Positions 16,978-21,000 of a DNA stretch of 21,000 nt are shown here, in pieces. Origin of the DNA: a virus. Each line of letters opens with the position of its first letter. Positions within the stretch are counted from its first letter, which is position 1. The notes beneath the pieces were generated by a model. It was not told where the DNA came from and made no database searches. It was given only the letters and a program-made list of their open reading frames with translations. A program made the translations under genes and the position numbers. The stretch is taken from IMG/VR virus record IMGVR_UViG_3300020553_000043, positions 1 through 21,000 of that record. One strand, given 5' to 3'.

Positions 16978-17251
16978 TTATTATCTTATTTCTTACTAAA
17001 AAATTATGTCTCATTGAGTTACTGATTGACCTCTTAAACTTCCTGTATTCATATACCCTACCATGTGGTGTCTCATGTGTTATTTTGAACAGATTGATGT
17101 TATCACAGAACCATCTGATCTCATATCTTGTGAGCTCTTGGCATCTAATGTATCTATCTTTGAACAGTATTGAGTACAGCCGCCCATGTGTTTCATTAGT
17201 TACTGTAATGGCAAATGGTTTCTGTTTTCTATGCAGGTCAATGATTAACAC
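16961..17251 (-). CDS. Orphan protein next to the cassette; non-ATG start
   Basis: A 96-residue basic protein. The frame opens with TAA CTT AGC CAA and then GTG at 17251, followed by LIIDLHRKQKPF. No ATG is available upstream, and the outer edge of a palindrome begins only ~20 bases away, so the natural 5' end may have been changed by insertion. The protein contains TNETHGRLYSILFKDRYIRC and ends with a very basic helix (KFKRSISNSMRHNF). The pattern, with R, W and H rich strands, could bind nucleic acid, but no family is recognised. Its 3' end overlaps the 50-aa ORF by 17 bases. Confidence 0.55.
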   Translation of the reverse strand: MLIIDLHRKQKPFAITVTNETHGRLYSILFKDRYIRCQELTRYEIRWFCDNINLFKITHETPHGRVYEYRKFKRSISNSMRHNFLVRNKIINDRYI

Positions 17252-17270
17252 TTGGCTAAGTTAGTAATTA

Positions 17271-17323
17271 TTCATAACAGTTGCTAATAGCCATTGAAAC
17301 GGCTGTTAGCTTTGTGTTATAAG
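17271..17323. repeat. Imperfect palindrome A (cassette end, 3' side of the 127-aa gene)
   Basis: A 53-base nested palindrome. Inner arms GCTAATAGCC (17283-17292) and GGCTGTTAGC (17301-17310) pair at 9 of 10 positions around an 8-base loop. Outer boxes TCATAACA (17272-17279) and TGTTATAAG (17315-17323) pair except at one position. Unpaired spacers of 3 and 4 bases separate inner and outer boxes, giving an asymmetric folded strand. The outer boxes match those of palindrome B on the other side of the gene. Confidence 0.8.
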
Positions 17324-17327
17324 CAAA

Positions 17328-17711
17328 TTAAATTTTCCCACCGCACTGCAAAACGATGTCATTTAGTTTACTTGTAAATATTTCTATTGCTTTCTTCTTG
17401 CAAAAATCCAATGTGAAATCATTATATGGTATTTTCTTTTCGCTTGAATAAAACTTTTCAATTGGTTGTCTTTGGAAATAAGTGAATTTTATTTCACAAT
17501 GTTTTTGCGGTGGATGTACATACCATTTTGTTTTTGCATTATCAATCCACCAACCAACCTCAACTTTTCTATCATAGAAATATATTTCCAAAACAGGCGA
17601 CTTTGTTTTTTTATTCCATTGTGTTGGCTCAAAGTTTAGCCATAGTTCACATCGTATGTTTTCCGTTTTCCCATCGGAACTTTGTATTTGTTTTGTGGTT
17701 ATCCATTCCAT
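17328..17711 (-). CDS. Orphan cassette-borne protein
   Basis: A 127-residue soluble protein starting at ATG 17711 (MEWITTKQIQ). It is rich in K, W, Y and F, with strand-like segments (LEIYFYDRKVEVGWWID, CEIKFTYFQRQPIEKFY) and a C-terminal helix (KKKAIEIFTSKLNDIVL) ending CGGKI. The pattern suggests a small alpha/beta fold of about five strands and one helix. I do not recognise it. It has about three times the CpG density of a phage stretch counted nearby, and stands alone between the two palindromes without overlapping any neighbour, unlike the phage genes around it. This favours separate acquisition. No clear TAnnTTTG promoter lies upstream. Confidence 0.65.
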   Translation of the reverse strand: MEWITTKQIQSSDGKTENIRCELWLNFEPTQWNKKTKSPVLEIYFYDRKVEVGWWIDNAKTKWYVHPPQKHCEIKFTYFQRQPIEKFYSSEKKIPYNDFTLDFCKKKAIEIFTSKLNDIVLQCGGKI

Positions 17712-17730
17712 CGCTCAAAAATTTAATCAG

Positions 17731-17827
17731 CTTATAACAGCGTATATACAATATACGCCTACAAGCATTTATTTATAATTTGAAATTTCGTTAAGGCGTA
17801 CCTCGTATATACGCAAAACGTTATAAT
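17731..17827. repeat. Imperfect palindrome B (cassette end, 5' side of the 127-aa gene)
   Basis: A 97-base palindrome. Two 20-base inner arms, 17740-17759 and 17795-17814, pair along nearly their full length around a 35-base AT-rich loop; each arm contains the core CGTATATACG or a close variant. Outer boxes CTTATAACA (17731-17739) and CGTTATAAT (17819-17827) flank them, with zero and four unpaired bases between inner and outer boxes. The first arm also contains its own small palindrome, GCGTATAT...ATATACGC. The outer boxes match palindrome A. Confidence 0.85.
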
Positions 17828-17956
17828 AAAGGGAGCTGTTACACTCCCCTTATGGCTGCCATTGAAGGTGTTGCCATGCACCTGCATTACTTGTACGTCT
17901 ACTTTCTTGGATGGCTTGTGGCTTATCAGAGCCTTAGTATGTTCCCCCTGTGACAT
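17759..17956 (-). CDS. Doubtful 65-residue ORF across the structured region and palindrome B
   Basis: An open frame begins at ATG 17956 (MSQGEHTKALISHK). Residues 44-65 are encoded entirely by palindrome B, starting exactly at its outer edge, so the present C-terminus is not an original protein end. The first 43 residues overlap a GC-rich stretch with several hairpins, and the start codon lies at the base of one hairpin loop. No family, promoter or overlap with a neighbour supports coding. It may be a gene truncated by the cassette, but I think it is more likely to be non-coding. Confidence 0.2.
   Translation of the reverse strand: MSQGEHTKALISHKPSKKVDVQVMQVHGNTFNGSHKGSVTAPFIITFCVYTRYALTKFQIINKCL
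17828..17851 (-). terminator. Terminator-like hairpin ending the structured region
   Basis: On the minus strand AAGGGGAG and CUCCCUUU pair over eight positions (one G-U) around the loop UGUAACAG, followed by AUUAU. The U-run is broken by A residues, so strength is uncertain. It would end transcription from the HTH-like gene or the candidate RNA, and it abuts palindrome B. Confidence 0.45.
17920..17933 (-). repeat. 14-base hairpin repeat, copy 1
   Basis: GGCTCTGATAAGCC on the minus strand. The ends GGCT and AGCC can pair, leaving the loop CTGATA. It matches the second copy 63 bases away except for one loop base (A or G). Confidence 0.6.
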
Positions 17957-17982
17957 AGTGCCGATCTAAGTGACAAGGGGTT

Positions 17983-17996
17983 GGCTTACCAGAGCC
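17983..17996 (-). repeat. 14-base hairpin repeat, copy 2
   Basis: GGCTCTGGTAAGCC on the minus strand, four bases before the stop of the HTH-like gene in plus-strand order. The same GGCT/AGCC stem as copy 1, differing in one loop base. Shared loop sequence CTGRTA suggests a common binding partner for RNA or DNA. Confidence 0.6.
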
Positions 17997-17999
17997 GAG

Positions 18000-18215
18000 T
18001 TACTTCATTAGGTATTTAAACACCTTATCATAGAACTTACCTGTAACCTCCTTACCATACATGAACCTGTACATTTGAAACTTATCCACACCAACATCCT
18101 CTGCCAAATGTACTATCTTGTATCTTCTGGATAGCTTATCTTTGAGCTCACCTCTCACTGAGTCAGTGAACGTCTCATCATCTTTGATGTAGACTATCTT
18201 AGAACGGGAGGTCAT
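18000..18215 (-). CDS. Small HTH-like protein
   Basis: A 71-residue basic protein. Residues 28-60 (RRYKIVHLAEDVGVDKFQMYR onward, shown in part) read as a helix-turn-helix: a first helix, LAEDVGVDKF as the turn region, and a recognition-type helix followed by GKEVTGKFYDKVFKYL. The pattern resembles small Cro/Xre-like phage domains, but key residues are too few for certainty. ATG at 18215 overlaps the end of the DUF3127-like gene by 17 bases. It may regulate the adjoining repeats and candidate RNA or bind DNA as part of the recombination module. Confidence 0.65.
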   Translation of the reverse strand: MTSRSKIVYIKDDETFTDSVRGELKDKLSRRYKIVHLAEDVGVDKFQMYRFMYGKEVTGKFYDKVFKYLMK

Positions 18216-18528
18216 CGTCTAACTCTATTGGTTGTGTACTTGGCTGTGATGGCTTAGATCCTATAACCTCAACCTTCCATGCATCAAGAGTATTGTAATA
18301 CCTCCCATTAAACTCCCTGCCTCTGACATTGTATGATACTTCCACTTGCTGACCTACACCCAATGACTCTAAGACATCCATCTTATCATTGATTGTTTGG
18401 AACAGTATGTCCTGTGGATACTTGGCATCCGGTGTTGTAACTACGAACTCTCTCACTGAGAATTTATCTGAGATTACCTTGATTGGGTTGATGAGCTTGA
18501 TAGCTCCTTTGATTGTTGATTCTGACAT
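18199..18528 (-). CDS. DUF3127-like single-stranded DNA-binding protein
   Basis: A 109-residue protein with the DUF3127 pattern common in Bacteroidota: strands around REFVVTT, a middle PQDILFQTINDKMDVL, then VSYNVRGREFNGRYYNTLDAWKVE (key residues R69, N74, R76, W84). The core resembles an OB fold. The C-terminus ends ELDDDLPF, like the DDDIPF tip by which bacterial SSB recruits partner enzymes. Together with the neighbouring ERF annealase and exonuclease this strongly suggests an SSB substitute in phage recombination or replication. The family link is from memory; the tail is directly visible. Confidence 0.8.
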   Translation of the reverse strand: MSESTIKGAIKLINPIKVISDKFSVREFVVTTPDAKYPQDILFQTINDKMDVLESLGVGQQVEVSYNVRGREFNGRYYNTLDAWKVEVIGSKPSQPSTQPIELDDDLPF

Positions 18529-18558
18529 TGTTTATATTTTGTTTTGATTGTTAGTAAT

Positions 18559-19182
18559 TTATTTACTGTTTAACTCATTTACATATTGAGCATAATATTC
18601 AGAGCATGCCCTTAATCTCTCTTTTATCTGTTCCTCAATGGCTAAGTCTCTCTCATATCTTAACACAGTCACCCTATGGTGTGCAGGTATGTGATTGACT
18701 TTATGTATTGATTTGTTATCCCAATCAGTGAGTAGAGTATCATCTGTATCATACATGGTGTACACTAACTCAAATGATGGCCTATCATACAGCCACATGT
18801 ATGCTCTACCCTGCCACTCATAGTCTGAGTTCTCACCTTCTGATGGTGTTGCCGGGAAGGTCTCTAAGGACCAGGAGCTCTTAATGTCAATGATTAGATC
18901 ATCCATGAGTATATCACAACACCCTGACATGAGCTCATTAGTTACTCTGATTGTGTTCTTTGTGTACTTTTTAGTGAAACGAACATCATTGAGTAGATCA
19001 ATGCCATCCTGCTCCCAATCAGTTCCTTTGATCATTGGCTTAGTCTTAATGTCTGAGCTGTATCCAAAGAAATCCTGTTTTGCTATCTTGCGTATCTCAT
19101 CTTTACATGTTTTAGATAAACCTTTTACACCCTTTTTAGGGTTAGTCATGAGCTTACCTAATTGTGATGGCCTCCATTTCAT
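18559..19182 (-). CDS. YqaJ/lambda-Exo-like PD-(D/E)XK exonuclease
   Basis: A 207-residue protein with a recognisable nuclease core: E57 in TDWEQDG, D90 in SGCCDIL, D99 and K101 in IIDIKSSW, and Q124 in WQGRAYMWL. This order (E, D, D-x-K, QxxxYM) is that of YqaJ and lambda exonuclease relatives, which resect double-stranded ends to make single strands for annealing. ATG at 19182 overlaps the ERF gene stop (ATGA), and the pair would be co-translated. The following 30 bases before the DUF3127-like gene contain no distinct signal. The length is typical of phage exonucleases. Confidence 0.83.
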   Translation of the reverse strand: MKWRPSQLGKLMTNPKKGVKGLSKTCKDEIRKIAKQDFFGYSSDIKTKPMIKGTDWEQDGIDLLNDVRFTKKYTKNTIRVTNELMSGCCDILMDDLIIDIKSSWSLETFPATPSEGENSDYEWQGRAYMWLYDRPSFELVYTMYDTDDTLLTDWDNKSIHKVNHIPAHHRVTVLRYERDLAIEEQIKERLRACSEYYAQYVNELNSK

Positions 19183-19733
19183 AGTTGTGCCTCCTGTTCT
19201 TTGGTTAAATAAAACTTAGCTTTCAACTCCTCAACTGTGAACTCATTAGCCTTAATCTTAGCAAGAGCATTATTGAAACGTTCAGTTGACAATGATTCTT
19301 TTTTAGTCTCAGTTGGTTGGTCCTTAGATGCCTGTTGACCATCATCATCCACTGCCTGCAATGAGAGAGCACTTTGAAGGGTGTACCTACGATAGTAAGA
19401 AATGGCACTACCCATCTGTTGAGGGTTGACATTTTGAGGTAAGTCCATGGTTGATTGCAACATGGCACCTGAGTCAATGTCAACAATCTGAGTGCACACA
19501 CTGTTGCCCTGGATAGGTTGTAATAAGATTAAGCCATTTTCAAGTAGTACAGGCTCAACCTCTGCCATGATAGCATTGAGGTCTGCATACTTTGAGTGGT
19601 GACTTTGTGCATTCTTAACTACCTTACCAATGGCTAACTTTGCCCGGTGTAGTTTTTGGTGTAGAGTGAGTGTGTTACTCAACTCATTCAGCTCCTTGAT
19701 TTTCTCAGTCGCTGTTTTGATTTCTTTTTCCAT
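19179..19733 (-). CDS. erf: ERF-family single-strand annealing protein
   Basis: A 184-residue protein from ATG 19733 (MEKEIKTATEKIKEL). A longer frame starts at 19775, but a good promoter lies between the two starts, so the shorter one is preferred. The ERF signature is GSAISYYRRYTLQSALSL (108-125), followed by DDDG (129-132), with SKYADLNAIMAEVEPVL earlier. ERF proteins coat single strands and anneal homologous ends in phage recombination. The C-terminal ~50 residues are helical and charged, ending KEQEAQL. The exonuclease gene follows with an ATGA overlap, giving the usual nuclease-annealase pair. Confidence 0.9.
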   Translation of the reverse strand: MEKEIKTATEKIKELNELSNTLTLHQKLHRAKLAIGKVVKNAQSHHSKYADLNAIMAEVEPVLLENGLILLQPIQGNSVCTQIVDIDSGAMLQSTMDLPQNVNPQQMGSAISYYRRYTLQSALSLQAVDDDGQQASKDQPTETKKESLSTERFNNALAKIKANEFTVEELKAKFYLTKEQEAQL

Positions 19734-19753
19734 ACTGTTTTTATTTATTGAGT

Positions 19754-19785
19754 CAAAGTTAATAAAAGATTGCATATATCACAAA
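19754..19785 (-). promoter_or_regulatory. Bacteroidota-type promoter upstream of the ERF gene
   Basis: On the minus strand TTTG (19785-19782), a 20-base spacer and TAACTTTG (19761-19754) fit the Bacteroidota consensus TTTG-N17-23-TAnnTTTG. Transcription would begin near 19748, about 15 bases before ATG 19733, so the longer ORF start at 19775 would lie upstream of the mRNA. It probably drives the recombination genes. Confidence 0.65.
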
Positions 19786-19800
19786 TTAAGTTATCAACAA

Positions 19801-19899
19801 TTAGTATTTTATTATGTTAATAACTAATGCTGTTACAGATATTACCAAACTGATTAGAGCCACAGTTAAATTAATGTAAAATAGTTTATTCTCATCCAT
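19801..19899 (-). CDS. 32-residue single-pass membrane microprotein
   Basis: From ATG 19899 the minus strand encodes MDENKLFYIN, then one long hydrophobic helix (LTVALISLVISVTALVI, residues ~11-27) and NIIKY before TAA at 19801. The start overlaps the stop of the preceding gene (ATGGATGA), which supports translation by coupling. It fills the gap before the ERF promoter. Charge placement (acidic N-terminus, K31 near the end) would put the N-terminus outside by the positive-inside rule. No family is recognised. Phage microproteins of this kind may act in superinfection exclusion or lysis, but nothing here shows that. Confidence 0.55.
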   Translation of the reverse strand: MDENKLFYINLTVALISLVISVTALVINIIKY

Positions 19900-20260
19900 T
19901 GGCTGTGTCTTTAATAGTTAGCTCATCACCTGTAAGTGCAAAGTATAGATTTTGAAGTTGGTGAACATGCTCAATATCCTTATACCAATCACCATACTTA
20001 TTTATGTAGAAATGACAATACACATTATCTTTAGTGTCAACATCATATCCATTCTTTTGATAGAGATCCTCAAATTCACTATATTCAAACCCAAACTTTT
20101 CTAACCATTTTGTGTTTAATGGTATTGGCTCAAAGCTGGATAACAACCTCCATGCATTAGAGGAGTGAATGTAATCTGTTTCAATACCCTCAACAAGCCA
20201 TGATATATTGTGCCCTATTCCTTTGACATAATTACCAACTCTCAATTCATTTGCCTTCAT
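19892..20260 (-). CDS. Conserved Bacteroidota phage hypothetical (MKANELRVGNYV family)
   Basis: A 122-residue protein with an N-terminal MKANELRVGNYV, a PIPLNTKWLEKFGFE segment in the middle and VHQLQNLYFALTGDELTI near the end. This combination is one I recall as a widespread small family in Bacteroidota phages and prophages, with no known function. It may adopt a small beta-barrel N-terminal fold followed by helices. The preceding 100 bases carry no gene but hold a hairpin. Its stop overlaps the start of the membrane microprotein. Confidence 0.75.
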   Translation of the reverse strand: MKANELRVGNYVKGIGHNISWLVEGIETDYIHSSNAWRLLSSFEPIPLNTKWLEKFGFEYSEFEDLYQKNGYDVDTKDNVYCHFYINKYGDWYKDIEHVHQLQNLYFALTGDELTIKDTANG

Positions 20261-20280
20261 ATCTAATCTGTTTCATTATT

Positions 20281-20300
20281 AATACCCTTCACAGGGTGTT
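20281..20300. other. Hairpin in the leader of the conserved hypothetical gene
   Basis: AATACCCT and AGGGTGTT pair over eight positions (one G-T) around the loop TCAC. Its edge is 20 bases before ATG 20260. On the minus strand no T-run follows, so it does not look like a terminator in that direction; the T-rich tract lies on the opposite side. It could be a leader structure or a remnant. Confidence 0.4.
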
Positions 20301-20360
20301 TATATTTCTTTTTTTTGTGCTTTAAATTCACAATGATGCGGGGAAATTTTATTTTGATTC

Positions 20361-20840
20361 TCATAGACTTTTGATGAAATTATCATACCATACCATAAAA
20401 GTATCAAAGTCTCTCACAATAATATACACACCGCCTGCCCTTTCAATGGCCCCTTGATATTCCTTTTGTACATCTGATTGCCTATCCTTACCATACTTAA
20501 TCTCAATCTTAACTGACCGCCCTCTGATCGTGGCAGATATATCTGCAGTTCCTTTGGTTGACTGTCCAGGTGTCCATTTGCCCGGTAACTGTTTTGTGTG
20601 TGCCATGATGCCGGAACCAACCTGTATCTTTGCTCCTTCCCTGTACTGACCCTGTGAAGAGATACGTTCAGCTTGACCGCCATTGAACTGTATCCATGCA
20701 ATGACACACTTTGTCAAGGCATTGGCTGAGTTATCTGTCCAATCAGTCTTTGGTATGTATGCCTCTGGCATGTTAGGATACTTCTGTTTCAACTGCTCCA
20801 TCATTAGAGCATTGAGTTTGTCTTTGTTACTTCGTTTCAT
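20361..20840 (-). CDS. VRR-NUC type PD-(D/E)XK nuclease
   Basis: A 159-residue protein. The core lies at ~95-142: D100 in GTADISATI, E113 and K115 in KIEIKYGK, and Q125 in DVQKEYQGAIERAGG, followed by strand VYIIV. This is the VRR-NUC pattern (D, ExK, Q). An E58 in AERI may be the first acidic residue. Phage VRR-NUC proteins are single-domain nucleases proposed to cut branched DNA. The N-terminal ~50 residues are helical and basic. ATG at 20840 overlaps the methyltransferase stop (ATGA), so both are co-expressed. Confidence 0.83.
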   Translation of the reverse strand: MKRSNKDKLNALMMEQLKQKYPNMPEAYIPKTDWTDNSANALTKCVIAWIQFNGGQAERISSQGQYREGAKIQVGSGIMAHTKQLPGKWTPGQSTKGTADISATIRGRSVKIEIKYGKDRQSDVQKEYQGAIERAGGVYIIVRDFDTFMVWYDNFIKSL

Positions 20841-21000
20841 ATAAATAAATTTAATTGATTAGTATGATTAGTTATCCTTTGCATTGCCTTATCAAAATAC
20901 TCCTTATCAAGCTCACAGGCTGTGAGATCAAATCCATAGTCATGGCAGGCAATTGCTATTGAGCCACTGCCTAAGTGAGTATCAAGTATTTTATCACCTT
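20837..21000 (-). CDS. DNA methyltransferase, C-terminal fragment (5' end outside window)
   Basis: The last 53 complete codons of a gene entering from the right edge, ending at TGA 20837. The peptide contains ILDTHLGSGSIAIAC, a motif-I variant (D-x-H/F-x-GSGS) for S-adenosylmethionine binding, followed by LTACELDKEYFDKAM, as in DNA N6-adenine or N4-cytosine methyltransferases where motif I is near the C-terminus. It may protect phage DNA from host restriction. The target-recognition region and motif IV lie outside the window, so specificity cannot be judged. Confidence 0.75.
   Translation of the reverse strand, partial: GDKILDTHLGSGSIAIACHDYGFDLTACELDKEYFDKAMQRITNHTNQLNLFI

Larger units (their letters stand above)
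17271..17827 (-). mobile_element. Putative gene cassette: single orphan gene between two attC-like palindromes
   Basis: The 127-aa gene lies between palindromes A and B, and the innermost 10 bases, TGTTATAAGC (17315-17324) and GCTTATAACA (17730-17739), are perfect inverted repeats. Both palindromes have the same order: outer TTATAAC box, short spacer, long inner arm, loop, inner arm, spacer of a different length, outer box. This is the architecture of folded recombination sites such as integron attC, although the classical GTTRRRY core is not met. CpG is more frequent here than in the surrounding phage genes. No transposase or integrase is encoded inside, so mobilisation would need a protein supplied elsewhere. 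The mobile nature is inferred. Confidence 0.5.
17828..17999 (-). ncRNA. Candidate structured RNA with five hairpins
   Basis: This 172-base gap is about 50% G+C by hand count, against 33% in the adjoining 60 bases (18001-18060), a typical sign of structured RNA in an AT-rich genome. Read on the minus strand it forms in order: GGCU-AGCC hairpin (17996-17983), a long CCCCUUGU/ACAGGGGG hairpin (17980-17970 with 17954-17944), a second GGCU-AGCC hairpin (17933-17920), AGGUG/CACCU (17883-17879 with 17870-17866), and an 8-pair stem (17851-17828) followed by UUUAUUAU resembling a terminator. The first and third hairpins are nearly identical. No known RNA family is recognised. Palindrome B of the cassette begins on the next base. 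Confidence 0.4.

Noticed and set aside
17271-17827. Classical integron attC sites
   Set aside because: The outer boxes read TTATAAC/GTTATAA and do not meet the RYYYAAC/GTTRRRY core, so only an attC-like architecture is claimed.
17828-17999. tRNA, tmRNA or hammerhead ribozyme in the GC-rich gap
   Set aside because: No cloverleaf or CCA end is present, and the CTGATA loop lacks the rest of the hammerhead core.
18105-18112. TACATTTG on the minus strand as promoter for the candidate RNA
   Set aside because: It fits TAnnTTTG but lies inside the HTH-like gene about 100 bases upstream, with no TTTG at the proper distance.
20281-20318. Plus-strand intrinsic terminator (hairpin followed by T-rich tract)
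   Set aside because: No plus-strand gene exists to terminate; the hairpin is reported only as a leader structure.
1-21000. CRISPR array, transposase or integrase gene
   Set aside because: No regularly spaced repeats and no recombinase motifs were found in any supported frame.

Overview
The window is part of the genome of a tailed phage or prophage of a Bacteroidota host. It is AT-rich and every supported gene lies on the minus strand, so it reads from high to low coordinates. The host assignment rests on protein families typical of that phylum (a DUF3127-like SSB substitute, a DUF6712-like connector, a 'MKANELRVGNYV' hypothetical), on a promoter upstream of the erf gene matching TTTG-N20-TAnnTTTG, and on the lack of Shine-Dalgarno sites. 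The long tape measure protein and the absence of sheath genes here suggest a siphovirus with an HK97-type head.

In transcription order, 21000 to 17958 is the DNA metabolism block: the C-terminus of a DNA methyltransferase, a VRR-NUC type nuclease, a conserved hypothetical, a 32-residue membrane microprotein, an ERF annealing protein, a YqaJ/lambda-Exo-like nuclease, a DUF3127 ssDNA-binding-like protein with an SSB-type acidic tail, and a small HTH-like protein. Exonuclease, annealase and SSB-like protein together form a recombination module.

From 18000 to 17250 the character changes. A 172-base GC-rich stretch (17828-17999) folds into five hairpins, two of which are near-identical and one terminator-like; I read it as a candidate structured RNA. 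Directly next to it is an apparent mobile gene cassette: one orphan gene (127 aa) between two imperfect palindromes that share terminal TTATAAC/GTTATAA boxes and asymmetric unpaired spacers, a layout like integron attC sites without their classical consensus. These two elements are the most unusual content of the window.

From 17250 to 16413 come four small orphan genes with overlapping ends, including a 50-residue ORF and a two-helix membrane protein. From 16412 to 1 is the packaging and virion block: small and large terminase, a promoter candidate, portal, HK97-type prohead protease with a fused N-terminal Cys motif, major capsid protein, neck proteins, probable major tail protein, a terminator, two tail-assembly genes, tape measure protein and four distal tail genes, the last running off the window. 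Overlaps such as ATGA are common and suggest translational coupling. No integrase, lysin, tRNA or CRISPR array was seen.
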